64,000 nucleotides of DNA from Streptomyces sp. APSN-46.1 (GTDB taxonomy: Bacteria; Actinomycetota; Actinomycetes; Streptomycetales; Streptomycetaceae): contig NZ_JALGRF010000007.1 of the NCBI RefSeq assembly GCF_022815725.1, positions 1 through 64,000 of the forward strand, written 5' to 3'. The first letter of the stretch is position 1, and every line of letters begins with the position of its first letter. The notes beneath the pieces are model-generated. The model was not told where the DNA came from. It worked only from the letters and a program-made list of their open reading frames with translations, and did no database searches. Below, piece after piece: positions 8,559-17,291 of this stretch. The position numbers and the translations under genes are program-made.

Positions 8559-9476
8559 TTACCAGCCGCGGTTGGCGTAGCGCTCGGCCTCGGGGAGGGT
8601 GTCGCAGTTGATGCCGACCATGGCCTCGCCCAGGTTGCGGGAAGCGTCCGCGATGATCTTCGGGTCGTCGTAGAAGGTGGTGGCCTTCACGATGGCGGCG
8701 GCGCGCTTGGCCGGGTCGCCCGACTTGAAGATGCCGGAGCCCACGAAGACGCCCTCGGCGCCGAGCTGGCGCATCAGGGCGGCGTCGGCCGGGGTGGCGA
8801 CGCCACCGGCGGAGAACAGCACGACCGGGAGCTTGCCGAGCTCGGCGACCTCCTTGACGAGCTCGTACGGGGCGCGCAGCTCCTTGGCGGCGGCGTACAG
8901 CTCGTTGTTGTCGTAGCCGCGCAGGCGGGCGATCTCGTTCTTGATCTGGCGCAGGTGGCGGACGGCCTCGACGACGTTGCCGGTGCCGGCCTCGCCCTTC
9001 GAGCGGATCATGGCCGCGCCCTCGGCGATGCGGCGCAGGGCCTCACCGAGGTTGGTGGCGCCGCAGACGAAGGGGGTGGTGAACGCCCACTTGTCGGAGT
9101 GGTTGACCTCGTCGGCCGGGGTCAGGACCTCGGACTCGTCGATGTAGTCGACGCCGAGGGACTGCAGGACCTGGGCCTCGACGAAGTGGCCGATGCGGGA
9201 CTTGGCCATGACCGGGATCGAGACGGCCTCGATGATCTCTTCGATCATGTTCGGGTCGGACATGCGGGCCACGCCGCCGTCCTTGCGGATGTCCGCGGGG
9301 ACCCGCTCCAGAGCCATGACGGCCACGGCGCCGGCGTCCTCGGCGATCTTCGCCTGCTCGGCGTTGACCACGTCCATGATCACACCGCCCTTGAGCTGCT
9401 CGGCCATGCCGCGCTTGACGCGGGAGGTGCCGATCGCGGACTCAGCGGACTGCGGGGTGGAGGGAAGCGTGCTCAC
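8559..9476 (-). CDS. pdxS: pyridoxal 5'-phosphate synthase synthase subunit
   Basis: 305 residues. Makes PLP from ribose 5-phosphate, glyceraldehyde 3-phosphate and ammonia. The (beta/alpha)8 barrel is highly conserved: VKRGMAEQLKGGVIMDVV, MALERVPADIRKDGGVARM, MAKSRIGHFVEAQ, FACGATNLGEALRR-like segment and GGVATPADAALM. The two lysines used for Schiff bases fall in these segments. First gene of pdxST. The extended first 15 residues (STLPSTPQSAESAIGT) are typical of actinobacteria. Confidence 0.98.
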   Translation of the reverse strand: MSTLPSTPQSAESAIGTSRVKRGMAEQLKGGVIMDVVNAEQAKIAEDAGAVAVMALERVPADIRKDGGVARMSDPNMIEEIIEAVSIPVMAKSRIGHFVEAQVLQSLGVDYIDESEVLTPADEVNHSDKWAFTTPFVCGATNLGEALRRIAEGAAMIRSKGEAGTGNVVEAVRHLRQIKNEIARLRGYDNNELYAAAKELRAPYELVKEVAELGKLPVVLFSAGGVATPADAALMRQLGAEGVFVGSGIFKSGDPAKRAAAIVKATTFYDDPKIIADASRNLGEAMVGINCDTLPEAERYANRGW

Positions 9477-9553
9477 GGGTAGACCTCACTCGAAGGAAGA
9501 CGGGTGCTGCGGGTGTACTCGGCAGAGCAAACCGTCATCGAGCAGTCCACTGC

Positions 9554-9596
9554 AAGGGCCAATGAGGAGCCGGTGGCTCCTTCCGACTTGGCCTTT
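9554..9596. promoter_or_regulatory. nested stem-loop upstream of pdxS
   Basis: An inner hairpin AGGAGCC-GGT-GGCTCCT (9565-9581) is enclosed by an outer pairing GGCCAA (9557-9562) with TTGGCC (9588-9593). It sits between the stop of the upstream LemA-like gene and the pdxS start, so it may be a terminator for the former or part of the pdxST leader. No known riboswitch consensus is recognisable. Confidence 0.5.
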
Positions 9597-9604
9597 CGGT
9601 ACAA

Positions 9605-10144
9605 CTAAGGACGGTCGGCAAGGTCCACGGGGGGTTCGTCGTCCATTTCGAAGGCGAGCGGGAACGGCGCGTGGCCGGCCAGTCTGAACCAGCGGACCTT
9701 GCGGTGCCTGCGCAGCGCGCGGGCGGCCCGTACGGCGTCGTTGTGGAACCTGCGCGCCATCGGTACCCGGCGCACCGCCGCCGCCAGCTCCTCGGCGGCC
9801 TCCTTGCCTCCCGGGGCCGCCTTCAGCACCTCGACCTGGTCGGCGTCGGCGAACACCGCGCGCAGCGCCTGGCTGAGCTCGCTCTCGGCGACCTCGCGGT
9901 GGTCCTCGTCGGCCTGGCGGGCGCCGTGCGCGGCCTCGTAGAGCACGAGCGAGGAGGCGGGGTCCAGCGCCCCGGAGGTCGCCACCTCCAGCACGACGGA
10001 GGCCCGCCGCACGAGCTGCGCGTCGAGGGCGGCCCGGGCGGCGTCCATCCGCGTGTGCAGCCGGTCGAGCCGACCGGCGCTCCAGCTGAGGTAGACCCCG
10101 ATGACGCCGAGCGCCAGGGCGATCCAGACAAGTGTTTCGATCAC
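9605..10144 (-). CDS. membrane-anchored helical protein, LemA-like
   Basis: 179 residues from a GTG start. One N-terminal span (ETLVWIALALGVIGVYLSW, residues 3-21) is followed by a mostly helical domain: RLDRLHTRMDAARAALDAQL resembles the LemA helix, and RFHNDAVRAARALRRHRKVRWFRLAG is a basic helix near the C-terminus. The order (short anchor, extracytoplasmic four-helix bundle) suits LemA proteins, but identity looks low and the function is unknown. It sits between the PIM operon and pdxST, 50 bases after pimA, and may be the last gene of that operon. Confidence 0.7.
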   Translation of the reverse strand: MIETLVWIALALGVIGVYLSWSAGRLDRLHTRMDAARAALDAQLVRRASVVLEVATSGALDPASSLVLYEAAHGARQADEDHREVAESELSQALRAVFADADQVEVLKAAPGGKEAAEELAAAVRRVPMARRFHNDAVRAARALRRHRKVRWFRLAGHAPFPLAFEMDDEPPVDLADRP

Positions 10145-10194
10145 GGGCCGCGACTTTACCCGCCACCGCGCGCCTCAGGCCCCGGCCCCGGACG

Positions 10195-11358
10195 TCACGC
10201 GTCGCGGGACAGCCCCCAGCGCGTGCGCAACGGGACGCGTTCGTCGGTCGCCACGGCGGCGGCGCCGTCCGTCACCGTCTCGTAGACGGCCAGGATGTCC
10301 GCCCCCACCGTCGACCAGTCGAAGCGCCGCACGTGCGCGGAGCCGCGGGCGCTCAGTTCCGCGCGGCGGGCCGGGTCGCGCAGCAGTCGTACGGCGGCGG
10401 CGGCCAACGCGTCGGCGTCCTCGTTCGTGAAGAGTTCGCCCGCCGCCCCCTGGTCCAGGACCTGCGCGAACGCGTCCAGGTCGGAGGCCAGCACGGCGGC
10501 CCCCGCCGACAGGGCCTCGACCAGGATGATCCCGAAGCTCTCGCCGCCGGTGTTGGGCGCGACGTACAGGTCCACGCTGCGCAGCAGCCGCGCCTTGTCC
10601 TCGTCGGAGACCATGCCGAGGAATTCGACGCGGGAGCGCAGGGCAGCCGGGAGGGAGGCCACCGCTTCCTCCTCGTCTCCTCGGCCCGCCACGAGCAGCC
10701 GTACGTCCGGGCAGGCTTCCACGATCTTCGGGAAGGCGGCCATCAGCACCGGCAGGCCCTTCCTCGGCTCGTCGATGCGGCCGATGAAGCCCAGGGTCTG
10801 CCCGGCCCACTCCGCCTTCGGCGAGGCGGAGGCGAAGAAGTCCACGTCGACGCCGTTGGGGATCACGACCGCGTCGCCGCCGAGGTGCTCGACCAGCGTG
10901 CGCCGGGCGTACTCGCTCACGGCGATCCGCGCGCTGATCTTCTCCAGCGCCGGCTGCAGGATCGGGTACGCCGCGATCATCGCCCGCGAGCGCGGGTTCG
11001 AGGTGTGGAAGGTGGCGACGATCGGCCCCTGCGCCGCCCAGCAGGAGAGCAGGCCCAGCGAGGGCGAGGCCGGCTCGTGGATGTGGATCACGTCGAACAC
11101 CCCGTCGTGCAGCCACCGCCGCACCCGGGCCGCCGACAGGAAGCCGAAGTTCAGCCGGGCCACCGAGCCGTTGTACGGCACCGGCACCGCCCGCCCCGCC
11201 GAGACCACGTACGGGGGCAGCGGGGTCTCGTCGTCCGCCGGGGCCAGCACCGACACCTCGTGGCCGAGGCGGATCAGGTGCTCCGCGAGGTCCCGGATGT
11301 GGAACTGGACCCCGCCCGGTACGTCCCAGGAGTAGGGGCACACGATGCCGATCTTCAC
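10195..11358 (-). CDS. pimA: phosphatidylinositol alpha-mannosyltransferase (PimA-like, GT4)
   Basis: 387 residues. GT-B fold glycosyltransferase that adds the first mannose from GDP-mannose to phosphatidylinositol at the inner membrane face. Visible: the N-terminal IGIVCPYSWDVPGGVQFHI, IHIHEPASPSLGL, VIPNGVDVDFF, GRIDEPRKGL, and the EX7E donor-binding motif in GESFGIILVEAL. The GTG start shares one base with the stop of the upstream acyltransferase (TAGTG), so translation is coupled. Start is confirmed by the conserved KIGIVCPYSWD N-terminus. Confidence 0.93.
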   Translation of the reverse strand: MKIGIVCPYSWDVPGGVQFHIRDLAEHLIRLGHEVSVLAPADDETPLPPYVVSAGRAVPVPYNGSVARLNFGFLSAARVRRWLHDGVFDVIHIHEPASPSLGLLSCWAAQGPIVATFHTSNPRSRAMIAAYPILQPALEKISARIAVSEYARRTLVEHLGGDAVVIPNGVDVDFFASASPKAEWAGQTLGFIGRIDEPRKGLPVLMAAFPKIVEACPDVRLLVAGRGDEEEAVASLPAALRSRVEFLGMVSDEDKARLLRSVDLYVAPNTGGESFGIILVEALSAGAAVLASDLDAFAQVLDQGAAGELFTNEDADALAAAAVRLLRDPARRAELSARGSAHVRRFDWSTVGADILAVYETVTDGAAAVATDERVPLRTRWGLSRDA

Positions 11359-12263
11359 TACGCGCGCTCCTCCAGGTCGTCCAGCCACAGCCGCTGCAGC
11401 ATGTGCCAGTCCTGCGGGTGCTCGGCGATGCCGCGCGCGAAGACGTCGGCCATGGCCTGCGTCATCACGGCCGTCTTCTCGATCCGGGTCCCGTCCCGCG
11501 GCACCGGCACGGCGGGGTGGATCCGCCCGTACAGCTTCGGCGTGTCCCCGTAGTACAGGGTGGCGGGCAGCAGGGCCGCGCCCGTCTGCTGCGCGAGCAG
11601 CGCCGGCCCGGCCGGCATCCGCGCGGCCGCGCCGAAGAAGTCCACCGGGACCCCGGAGGCCGACAGGTCCCGGTCGGCGACCAGGCAGATCAGGCCGCCC
11701 GAGCGCAGCCGGCGCGCCAGGGTGCCGAAGGAGGAGCCGCCGGTGTGGGGCAGGACCTCCATGCCCAGGCTCTCCCGGTAGGCCACGAAGCGGTCGTACA
11801 GCGATTCGGGCTTGAGGCGCTCGGCGACCGTGGTGAACGGGATGCCCAAGTGCCCGGTGGCCCAGGCCCCGGCGAGGTCCCAGTTGGCCAGGTGCGGCAG
11901 GGCGACTATGGCCCCGCGCCCGGCGGCGAGGGCCTCGCGCAGGATGTGCTCGTCCGCGATCTCGACGTCCGTGCCGAAGCGCCGCCGGTCCATCGTCGGC
12001 AGGCGGAACGATTCCATCCAGTAGCGCATGTACGAGCGCATGCCCGCCCGCGACAGCTCGCGCAGCCGCTCGGGCGTCGCGTCCGGCACCACCCGGGCGA
12101 GGTTCGACTCCAGCCGCAGCACGCTCTTGCCGCGCCGCTTCCACGTGTAGTCCGCGATGCGCCGGCCCAGGGCCACCGCCGCCGGCTCGGGGAGCTTCTT
12201 GACCCCGGCCCAGCCGAGCCCGTACAGGCCGTCGACCAGCTTCTCCCGCGCGCTGCCGGCCAT
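11358..12263 (-). CDS. phosphatidylinositol mannoside acyltransferase (PatA-like)
   Basis: 301 residues. Member of the LpxL/HtrB lauroyl-acyltransferase family; the HX4D catalytic motif is HLANWD within LPHLANWDLAGAWA, and VADRDLSASGVPVDFFG is the second family block. Known homologues acylate the mannose of phosphatidylinositol mannosides. Its start overlaps the pgsA stop by one base (TGATG) and its stop overlaps the pimA start, giving a tightly coupled pgsA-patA-pimA unit. The symbol patA would follow the mycobacterial name, but activity in Streptomyces is inferred. Confidence 0.9.
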   Translation of the reverse strand: MAGSAREKLVDGLYGLGWAGVKKLPEPAAVALGRRIADYTWKRRGKSVLRLESNLARVVPDATPERLRELSRAGMRSYMRYWMESFRLPTMDRRRFGTDVEIADEHILREALAAGRGAIVALPHLANWDLAGAWATGHLGIPFTTVAERLKPESLYDRFVAYRESLGMEVLPHTGGSSFGTLARRLRSGGLICLVADRDLSASGVPVDFFGAAARMPAGPALLAQQTGAALLPATLYYGDTPKLYGRIHPAVPVPRDGTRIEKTAVMTQAMADVFARGIAEHPQDWHMLQRLWLDDLEERA

Positions 12264-12928
12264 CAGGCGGCCCCGCCCTCGGCGACGGCGGCGGCCGCGT
12301 CGGCCTCGGCCGCCTCACGGCGTACGGTGACCACCCGCTGGATCAGCGTGACCAGCGAGCCCACGGCCACGACCCACAGCGCGATCGGCAGCAGCACCCC
12401 GATCCACGAGGGCGCCCCGAAGGTCTCCAGTCCGGACAGGCCGGCCGCGACCAGCGAGATCACCAGGCGTTCGGCCCGCTCGATGAGCCCGTTGACGGCC
12501 ACCGGCAGGCCGATCGATTCTCCTCGCGCCTTGGTGTACGAGACCACCTGCCCGCTGGCCAGGCAGAAGATCGCCACCGCGCAGAGGGCGTTGTCGTTCC
12601 CGGAGCCCGCGTACCAGAGCGCGAGCCCGCCGAAGATCGCCGAGTCCGCGACCCGGTCGAGCGTCGAGTCGAGGAACGCGCCCCACCGGCTGGAGACGCC
12701 GGCCTGGCGGGCCATGTTCCCGTCCACCAGGTCGGAGAACACGAACAGGGTGATGGTGATCGTGCCCCAGAAGAACTCTCCCCGGGGGAAGAAGACCAGC
12801 GCTCCCGTCACCACTCCGGCCGTGCCGATCAGGGTGACCGCGTCCGGGCTCACCCCCCGCCGGAGCAGAAAAGCGGCGAATGGCGTGAGAACACGCGTGA
12901 AGAATGCACGCGCGTACTTGTTCAGCAT
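12263..12928 (-). CDS. pgsA: phosphatidylinositol phosphate synthase (CDP-alcohol phosphatidyltransferase)
   Basis: 221 residues. Transfers phosphatidyl from CDP-diacylglycerol to inositol 1-phosphate, the actinobacterial route to PI. The family motif DGx2ARx8Gx3Dx3D is complete in VDGNMARQAGVSSRWGAFLD and the following STLD. Five or six membrane spans are visible. The ATG chosen has GGAAGG just upstream; the open frame extends 62 codons further but through sequence with no membrane-protein character. First gene of the operon; the neighbouring acyl- and mannosyl-transferases support PI rather than PG as product. Confidence 0.93.
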   Translation of the reverse strand: MLNKYARAFFTRVLTPFAAFLLRRGVSPDAVTLIGTAGVVTGALVFFPRGEFFWGTITITLFVFSDLVDGNMARQAGVSSRWGAFLDSTLDRVADSAIFGGLALWYAGSGNDNALCAVAIFCLASGQVVSYTKARGESIGLPVAVNGLIERAERLVISLVAAGLSGLETFGAPSWIGVLLPIALWVVAVGSLVTLIQRVVTVRREAAEADAAAAVAEGGAA

Positions 12929-13231
12929 GGCCTTCCCAGAGGGTCGCTGGGCCGCACGGCCACATGGCCACCGGCTGGCCCATCGTAGCCAGCGCCCCGA
13001 GCCGGTACCGCCCCGCACCCACCGGTCGCTGCCGGACAATCGCCGCGCCGTGCCCGCTTCACCCTCCGGACAGCGCTCGGTACGACGTATGGACGGGGTG
13101 TGACGGCAGTGCAAAGCTCGAAGAGCCCCTTTTTTCCTCCGGAAGGACTTCTTCCGGACGCACTACTTCCGGACGCACTTCTTCCGGACCGGGCATCCTC
13201 CTCACCGCCACCACCGGGAGGCACGAGCATC
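12929..13231. other. divergent intergenic region pgsA / EF-G2 with 15-bp tandem repeat
   Basis: Three head-to-tail 15-bp units occupy 13147-13191 (consensus ACTTCTTCCGGACGC), preceded by an inverted copy of the core (TCCGGAAG, 13138-13145). The units are in frame with the downstream gene and would encode LLPDA three times if a GTG at 13100 were used. No other feature is evident in this divergent promoter region. Confidence 0.6.
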
Positions 13232-15436
13232 ATGGGAGCCACCTCACACCAAGCCGGGGCCGCCGGCAGGGCACTGACGGCCGACCGCCCCTCCTCCATA
13301 CGGAATGTCGTGCTGGTCGGCCACAGCGGAGCCGGTAAGACCACCCTGGTCGAAGCCCTGGCCCTGACCGCGGGCGCGGTCAACCGGGCGGGCCGGGTCG
13401 AGGACGGCGGGACCGTCTCCGACTACGACGAGATCGAACACCGCAGGCAACGTTCCATCCAGCTCTCCCTCGTCCCCGTCGCATGGGGCGGGATCAAGAT
13501 CAATATCCTGGACACCCCCGGATACGCCGACTTCGTCGGGGACCTCAGGGCCGGTCTGCGCGCCGCGGACGCGGCCCTTTTCGTCGTCTCGGCCGCCGAG
13601 GGCGGCGAGGGGCTCTCCGGAGCCACTCGCATGGTCTGGGACGAATGCGAGGCCGTGGGCATGCCCCGGGCCATCGTCGTCACCCATTTGGAGGCAGCCC
13701 GCGCCGACTATGCCCAGATGGCCGGAATCTGCGGCGAGATCTTCGGCGCCGACGACCCCGACGCCGTCGTCCCGCTCTACCTGCCCCTGCACGGGCCGGT
13801 CGGGCCGGACGGGCACGCCCCCGTGGCCGGCCTCCTCGGCCTGCTCTCGCAGCGCGTCTACGACTACACCTCCGGGGAGCGCGTCGAACGCGATCCGGAC
13901 CCCGCCGAGCTCGCCCTCATCTCCGACGCCCGCTCCCGCCTGATCGAGGGGATCATCGCCGAGAGCGAGGACGAGGGCCTCATGGACCGCTACCTCGGCG
14001 GCGAGGACATCGACGTCAAGACCCTCGTGGACGACCTGGAGCGGGCCGTGGCCCGCGGCACCTTCCACCCCGTCCTGATGGCCGCACCGGCCCCCGAGGG
14101 CGCCCGCCAGGGCCTCGGCACCGTGGAACTCCTCGAACTGATCACCGGCGGTTTCCCCACCCCGCTGGAGCGGGCCCCCGTCACCGTCACCGCCCCGGAC
14201 GGCCGCGCCCCCGCCGAGGTGGGCTGCGATCCCGACGGGCCACTGGTCGCCGAGGTCGTCAAGACCTCCTCCGACCCGTACGTCGGCCGGGTCTCCCTGG
14301 TCCGCGTCTTCTCCGGCACCCTGCACCCCGAGGAGACCGTGCACGTCAGCGGCCACGGACTCACCGACCGCGGACACGAGGACCACGATCTCGACGAGAA
14401 GATCGGCACCCTGACCGAACCCTTCGGCAAACAGCAGCGCACCCTCACCCGGTGCATCGCCGGCGACCTGGCCTGCGTGGCCAAACTCACCCGCGCCGAG
14501 ACCGGCGACACCCTCTCGGCCAAGGACCGGCCGCTCCTCATGGAGCCCTGGCCGATGCCCGACCCGCTGCTCCCCCTCGCCATCGAGGCCCACAGCAAGG
14601 CGGACGAGGACAAGCTCTCCCAGGGCCTGGCCCGGCTCGTCGCCGAGGACCCCACGATGCGGCTGGAGCAGAACCCGCACACCCACCAGGTCGTCCTGTG
14701 GTGCCTCGGCGAGGCCCACCAGGACGTCGCCCTCGAACGGCTGCGCACCCGGTACGGGGTCCAGGTCGATCCAGTCCCCCACAAGGTGAGCCTGCGCGAG
14801 ACGTTCGGCGCCAGGGCCGCCGGCCGCGGCCGCCACGTCAAGCAGTCCGGCGGGCACGGCCAGTACGCCATCTGCGAGATCGAGGTCGAGCCGCTCCCGC
14901 CCGGCAGCGGCGTCGAGTTCGTCGACAAGGTCGTCGGCGGCTCCGTGCCCCGCCAGTTCATCCCGTCCGTGGAGAAGGGCGTACGGGCCCAGGCCGCCCG
15001 CGGGGTCGCCGCCGGCTACCCGCTGGTCGACGTACGCGTCACCCTCCTCGACGGCAAGGCGCACTCGGTGGACTCCTCCGACGCCGCCTTCCAGACGGCC
15101 GGCGCCCTCGCCCTGCGCGAAGCCGCCGCCGAGGCCCGCATCCACCTCCTCGAACCGGTCGCCGAGCTCGACGTCACCGTCCCCGACGAGTACGTCGGCC
15201 CCGTGATGAGCGACCTCGCCGGCCGCCGCGGCCGCGTCGTCGGCACCGAACAGGCGGGCCCCGGCCGGACCAGGGTGCGCGCGGAGATTCCCGAGATCGA
15301 GATCGGCCGGTACGCCGTCGAGCTGCGCTCCGTATCGCACGGCACGGGCCGGTTCAGCCGGTCGTACGCCCGCCACGAGCCCATGCCCCCGCAATTGGCG
15401 GACAAGATTCGCGAACAGGCGGAGAAGGGAACCTAG
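13232..15436 (+). CDS. elongation factor G-like protein EF-G2
   Basis: 734 residues with the full EF-G domain order: GTPase domain, OB domain, domain III (HSKADEDKLSQGLARL), domain IV with SGGHGQYAICEIEVEPL, and domain V (VPDEYVGPVMSDLAGRRGRV). The P-loop GHSGAGKTT (residues 30-38) and DTPGYADF are intact, but the switch I block reads RRQRSIQLS rather than ERGITI, and the NKxD base-recognition motif is replaced by THLE. That matches actinobacterial EF-G2, a paralogue known to bind GTP poorly coupled to translocation. ATG with GGGAGG 10 bases upstream; a GTG at 13100 could give a 44-residue extension. Confidence 0.93.
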   Translation: MGATSHQAGAAGRALTADRPSSIRNVVLVGHSGAGKTTLVEALALTAGAVNRAGRVEDGGTVSDYDEIEHRRQRSIQLSLVPVAWGGIKINILDTPGYADFVGDLRAGLRAADAALFVVSAAEGGEGLSGATRMVWDECEAVGMPRAIVVTHLEAARADYAQMAGICGEIFGADDPDAVVPLYLPLHGPVGPDGHAPVAGLLGLLSQRVYDYTSGERVERDPDPAELALISDARSRLIEGIIAESEDEGLMDRYLGGEDIDVKTLVDDLERAVARGTFHPVLMAAPAPEGARQGLGTVELLELITGGFPTPLERAPVTVTAPDGRAPAEVGCDPDGPLVAEVVKTSSDPYVGRVSLVRVFSGTLHPEETVHVSGHGLTDRGHEDHDLDEKIGTLTEPFGKQQRTLTRCIAGDLACVAKLTRAETGDTLSAKDRPLLMEPWPMPDPLLPLAIEAHSKADEDKLSQGLARLVAEDPTMRLEQNPHTHQVVLWCLGEAHQDVALERLRTRYGVQVDPVPHKVSLRETFGARAAGRGRHVKQSGGHGQYAICEIEVEPLPPGSGVEFVDKVVGGSVPRQFIPSVEKGVRAQAARGVAAGYPLVDVRVTLLDGKAHSVDSSDAAFQTAGALALREAAAEARIHLLEPVAELDVTVPDEYVGPVMSDLAGRRGRVVGTEQAGPGRTRVRAEIPEIEIGRYAVELRSVSHGTGRFSRSYARHEPMPPQLADKIREQAEKGT

Positions 15437-15454
15437 TTGACATAGCGCTTCGGC

Positions 15455-15491
15455 GACCGCCCACCCAACCAGCTTGCGGTGGGCGGTCTTT
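15455..15491 (+). terminator. terminator after EF-G2 gene
   Basis: GACCGCCCAC (15455-15464) pairs perfectly with GTGGGCGGTC (15479-15488) and is followed by TTT. It ends the EF-G2 transcript 20-50 bases after its stop. Confidence 0.75.
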
Positions 15492-15575
15492 CCCTGTCCC
15501 ATGACCATGGGGCAAGCTGCCCGGATAGGCTCTTCCGCGCGGCAAAAGTACAGATGCACAGCGATGGGGGCAGCG

Positions 15576-17243
15576 GTGGCGAACGACGGATTCGACTTCA
15601 GGCCCGGCGCGCAGATTCCGCTGCAGGGCGGTGGCGGACAGACGGCGGCGACCAACGCGCTGGCCTCCGCCGCGTACCGCGACGGCGGCAAGGACAGCAA
15701 GCTGAAGGAGATCCTCGGCGCCGACAACGAGTACCACAAGTCGACGGTCAAGGCCGGGAAGCTGTCCCTCCTCGAACCCAGCCTCGGCGAGGCCTTCTGC
15801 CGCGCCGTGGAGGCCCGCACCCTCGGCGCGGGCCGCAAACCGCTCATCCAGTCCTTCGGCGCCGACCCGCAGACGGTCGTCGAGCACTGTCTGGCGGCCT
15901 CCCGCATCCGCAAGGTGCGGGACCGCAAGCTGCGCCTGATCATGCTGGTCTGCGGAGTGCTCTTCCTGCCCGGACTCCTGCTGTGGCTGGGCCTGTTCCA
16001 ACTCCGCAAGACCCTGACCGCCAAGGAGGGCAAGCGCGCGTCCTGGATGGGCACCGCGGTGCTCGTGGGCGTCGCCGTGGTCGCGGCCGTGCTGATGTTC
16101 CGGCTGCCGTTCACGGGCTTCCTCGGCATCTACCTGCGCGGCATGATCATCGCCCCGGCGCTGGGCTGGTTCCTCGCCCGCCGCCTCTGCGAGGCCACCG
16201 TCGTCGATCTGCGCTCCCGGTGGGACGGTCTGCTGTCGGGAGACGGCGTGGCCGCCAAGATCCCGGAGGCGGTGCCCGTCAACCCCGACGAGAAGGCCCG
16301 CGAGGACCTGCGCCACTCCCTCGCCAAGCTCACCGCCGAGAACCGGAGCAACTCCGTCTTCTACGCCGGTCCCAAGGGCATCCTCGGGATGGGCACCCGC
16401 TGGGGCAGCTGGCAGATGGCCGAGGAGCTGGCCCCCAAGGACGAGGGCGCCGAGATCCACCCGTTCCGCAGCTGGGACGTCATACGCGCGATCGACACCG
16501 AGCTGCGCAAGCTGGAGCGCGGCCCCCTGCACACCGGCGGCTTCCCGCACGCCGCCATCCAGCACTGGATCGTCACGCCGATCGGCGAAGGCGCCGCGGA
16601 GGTCGCCCGGCCCTCCGGTGAGGACGTGGACACCTTCCTCGTGAAGCCGCACGAGATCACCCGGATCTGCAACGAGCAGCAGTTCAGCGCCGGCGACCGG
16701 CACTACCTGGGCATCCAGTACCCGCTCTGGGACGGCCAGCTCGTCATCAACATGCTCGTGACCGTCACCGTGCTCTACAAGACCCTGCGCGTCGACGTCA
16801 CCGCGCACGCCCTCGGCCCGGTGCACGGGCTGTTCACCACGAAGTCCAAGCCCCCCACGGTCGAGGTCCCCAAGTCCATCCGCTTCTGGGAGACCGTGGA
16901 GCGCCCGCTGCCGCTGGTCGACACCATGGAGGTGGTACGCGTGGCGGCCCGCGCCCCGCTGACCTGGTACCCGCCGCTCCTCGACTTCCTCGGCGGCAAG
17001 CTGGTCCTGCCGGAGCCCTTCGGCCTGCGCCACGTCTGGACCGGTTCGATGTGGCGCCACCGCTTCATGGCGGACGACGCCCTGCGCACGGTCACCCCGG
17101 TCCTGCGGGCCGTGCACGCGGCCGCGTTCCGGGTGCTGGAGGAGAACGGCTGCGACACCGAGCGCTTCACCAACCGCTCCTCGATCATGAGCGGCGTCAT
17201 CCAGGAGCCCGCGCCCCGCAAGGCGGACGTGTACGACGCGTAG
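15576..17243 (+). CDS. conserved membrane protein of unknown function
   Basis: 555 residues from a GTG with GGGGG five bases upstream; an in-frame ATG at 15564 is an alternative. The N-terminal 110 residues look soluble (SKLKEILGADNEYHKSTVKAGKLSLL split around a charged helix). Four hydrophobic spans lie at about residues 113-210 (LIMLVCGVLFLPGLLLWLGL, AVLVGVAVVAAVLMF, GMIIAPALGWFLAR). The remaining 340 residues are cytoplasmic or external and resemble no family I know. It is commonly found next to EF-G2 in Streptomyces. Terminators on both sides suggest it is transcribed alone. Confidence 0.85.
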   Translation: MANDGFDFRPGAQIPLQGGGGQTAATNALASAAYRDGGKDSKLKEILGADNEYHKSTVKAGKLSLLEPSLGEAFCRAVEARTLGAGRKPLIQSFGADPQTVVEHCLAASRIRKVRDRKLRLIMLVCGVLFLPGLLLWLGLFQLRKTLTAKEGKRASWMGTAVLVGVAVVAAVLMFRLPFTGFLGIYLRGMIIAPALGWFLARRLCEATVVDLRSRWDGLLSGDGVAAKIPEAVPVNPDEKAREDLRHSLAKLTAENRSNSVFYAGPKGILGMGTRWGSWQMAEELAPKDEGAEIHPFRSWDVIRAIDTELRKLERGPLHTGGFPHAAIQHWIVTPIGEGAAEVARPSGEDVDTFLVKPHEITRICNEQQFSAGDRHYLGIQYPLWDGQLVINMLVTVTVLYKTLRVDVTAHALGPVHGLFTTKSKPPTVEVPKSIRFWETVERPLPLVDTMEVVRVAARAPLTWYPPLLDFLGGKLVLPEPFGLRHVWTGSMWRHRFMADDALRTVTPVLRAVHAAAFRVLEENGCDTERFTNRSSIMSGVIQEPAPRKADVYDA

Positions 17244-17252
17244 CGCCGTCGG

Positions 17253-17289
17253 GTGCCGGGTGCGGGGGCCCGTCCCCCGCACCTGGCAC
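17253..17289. terminator. bidirectional terminator between convergent genes
   Basis: GTGCCGGGTGCGGGGG (17253-17268) pairs with 17274-17289 with a single mismatch around a 5-base loop. It serves the convergent membrane protein gene and the HIT gene. Confidence 0.75.
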
Positions 17290-17291
17290 TC

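Noticed and set aside
13244..16129. Minus-strand open frame of 961 codons opposite EF-G2
   Set aside because: Antisense shadow of EF-G2 and the next gene; low-complexity content with no recognisable motif.
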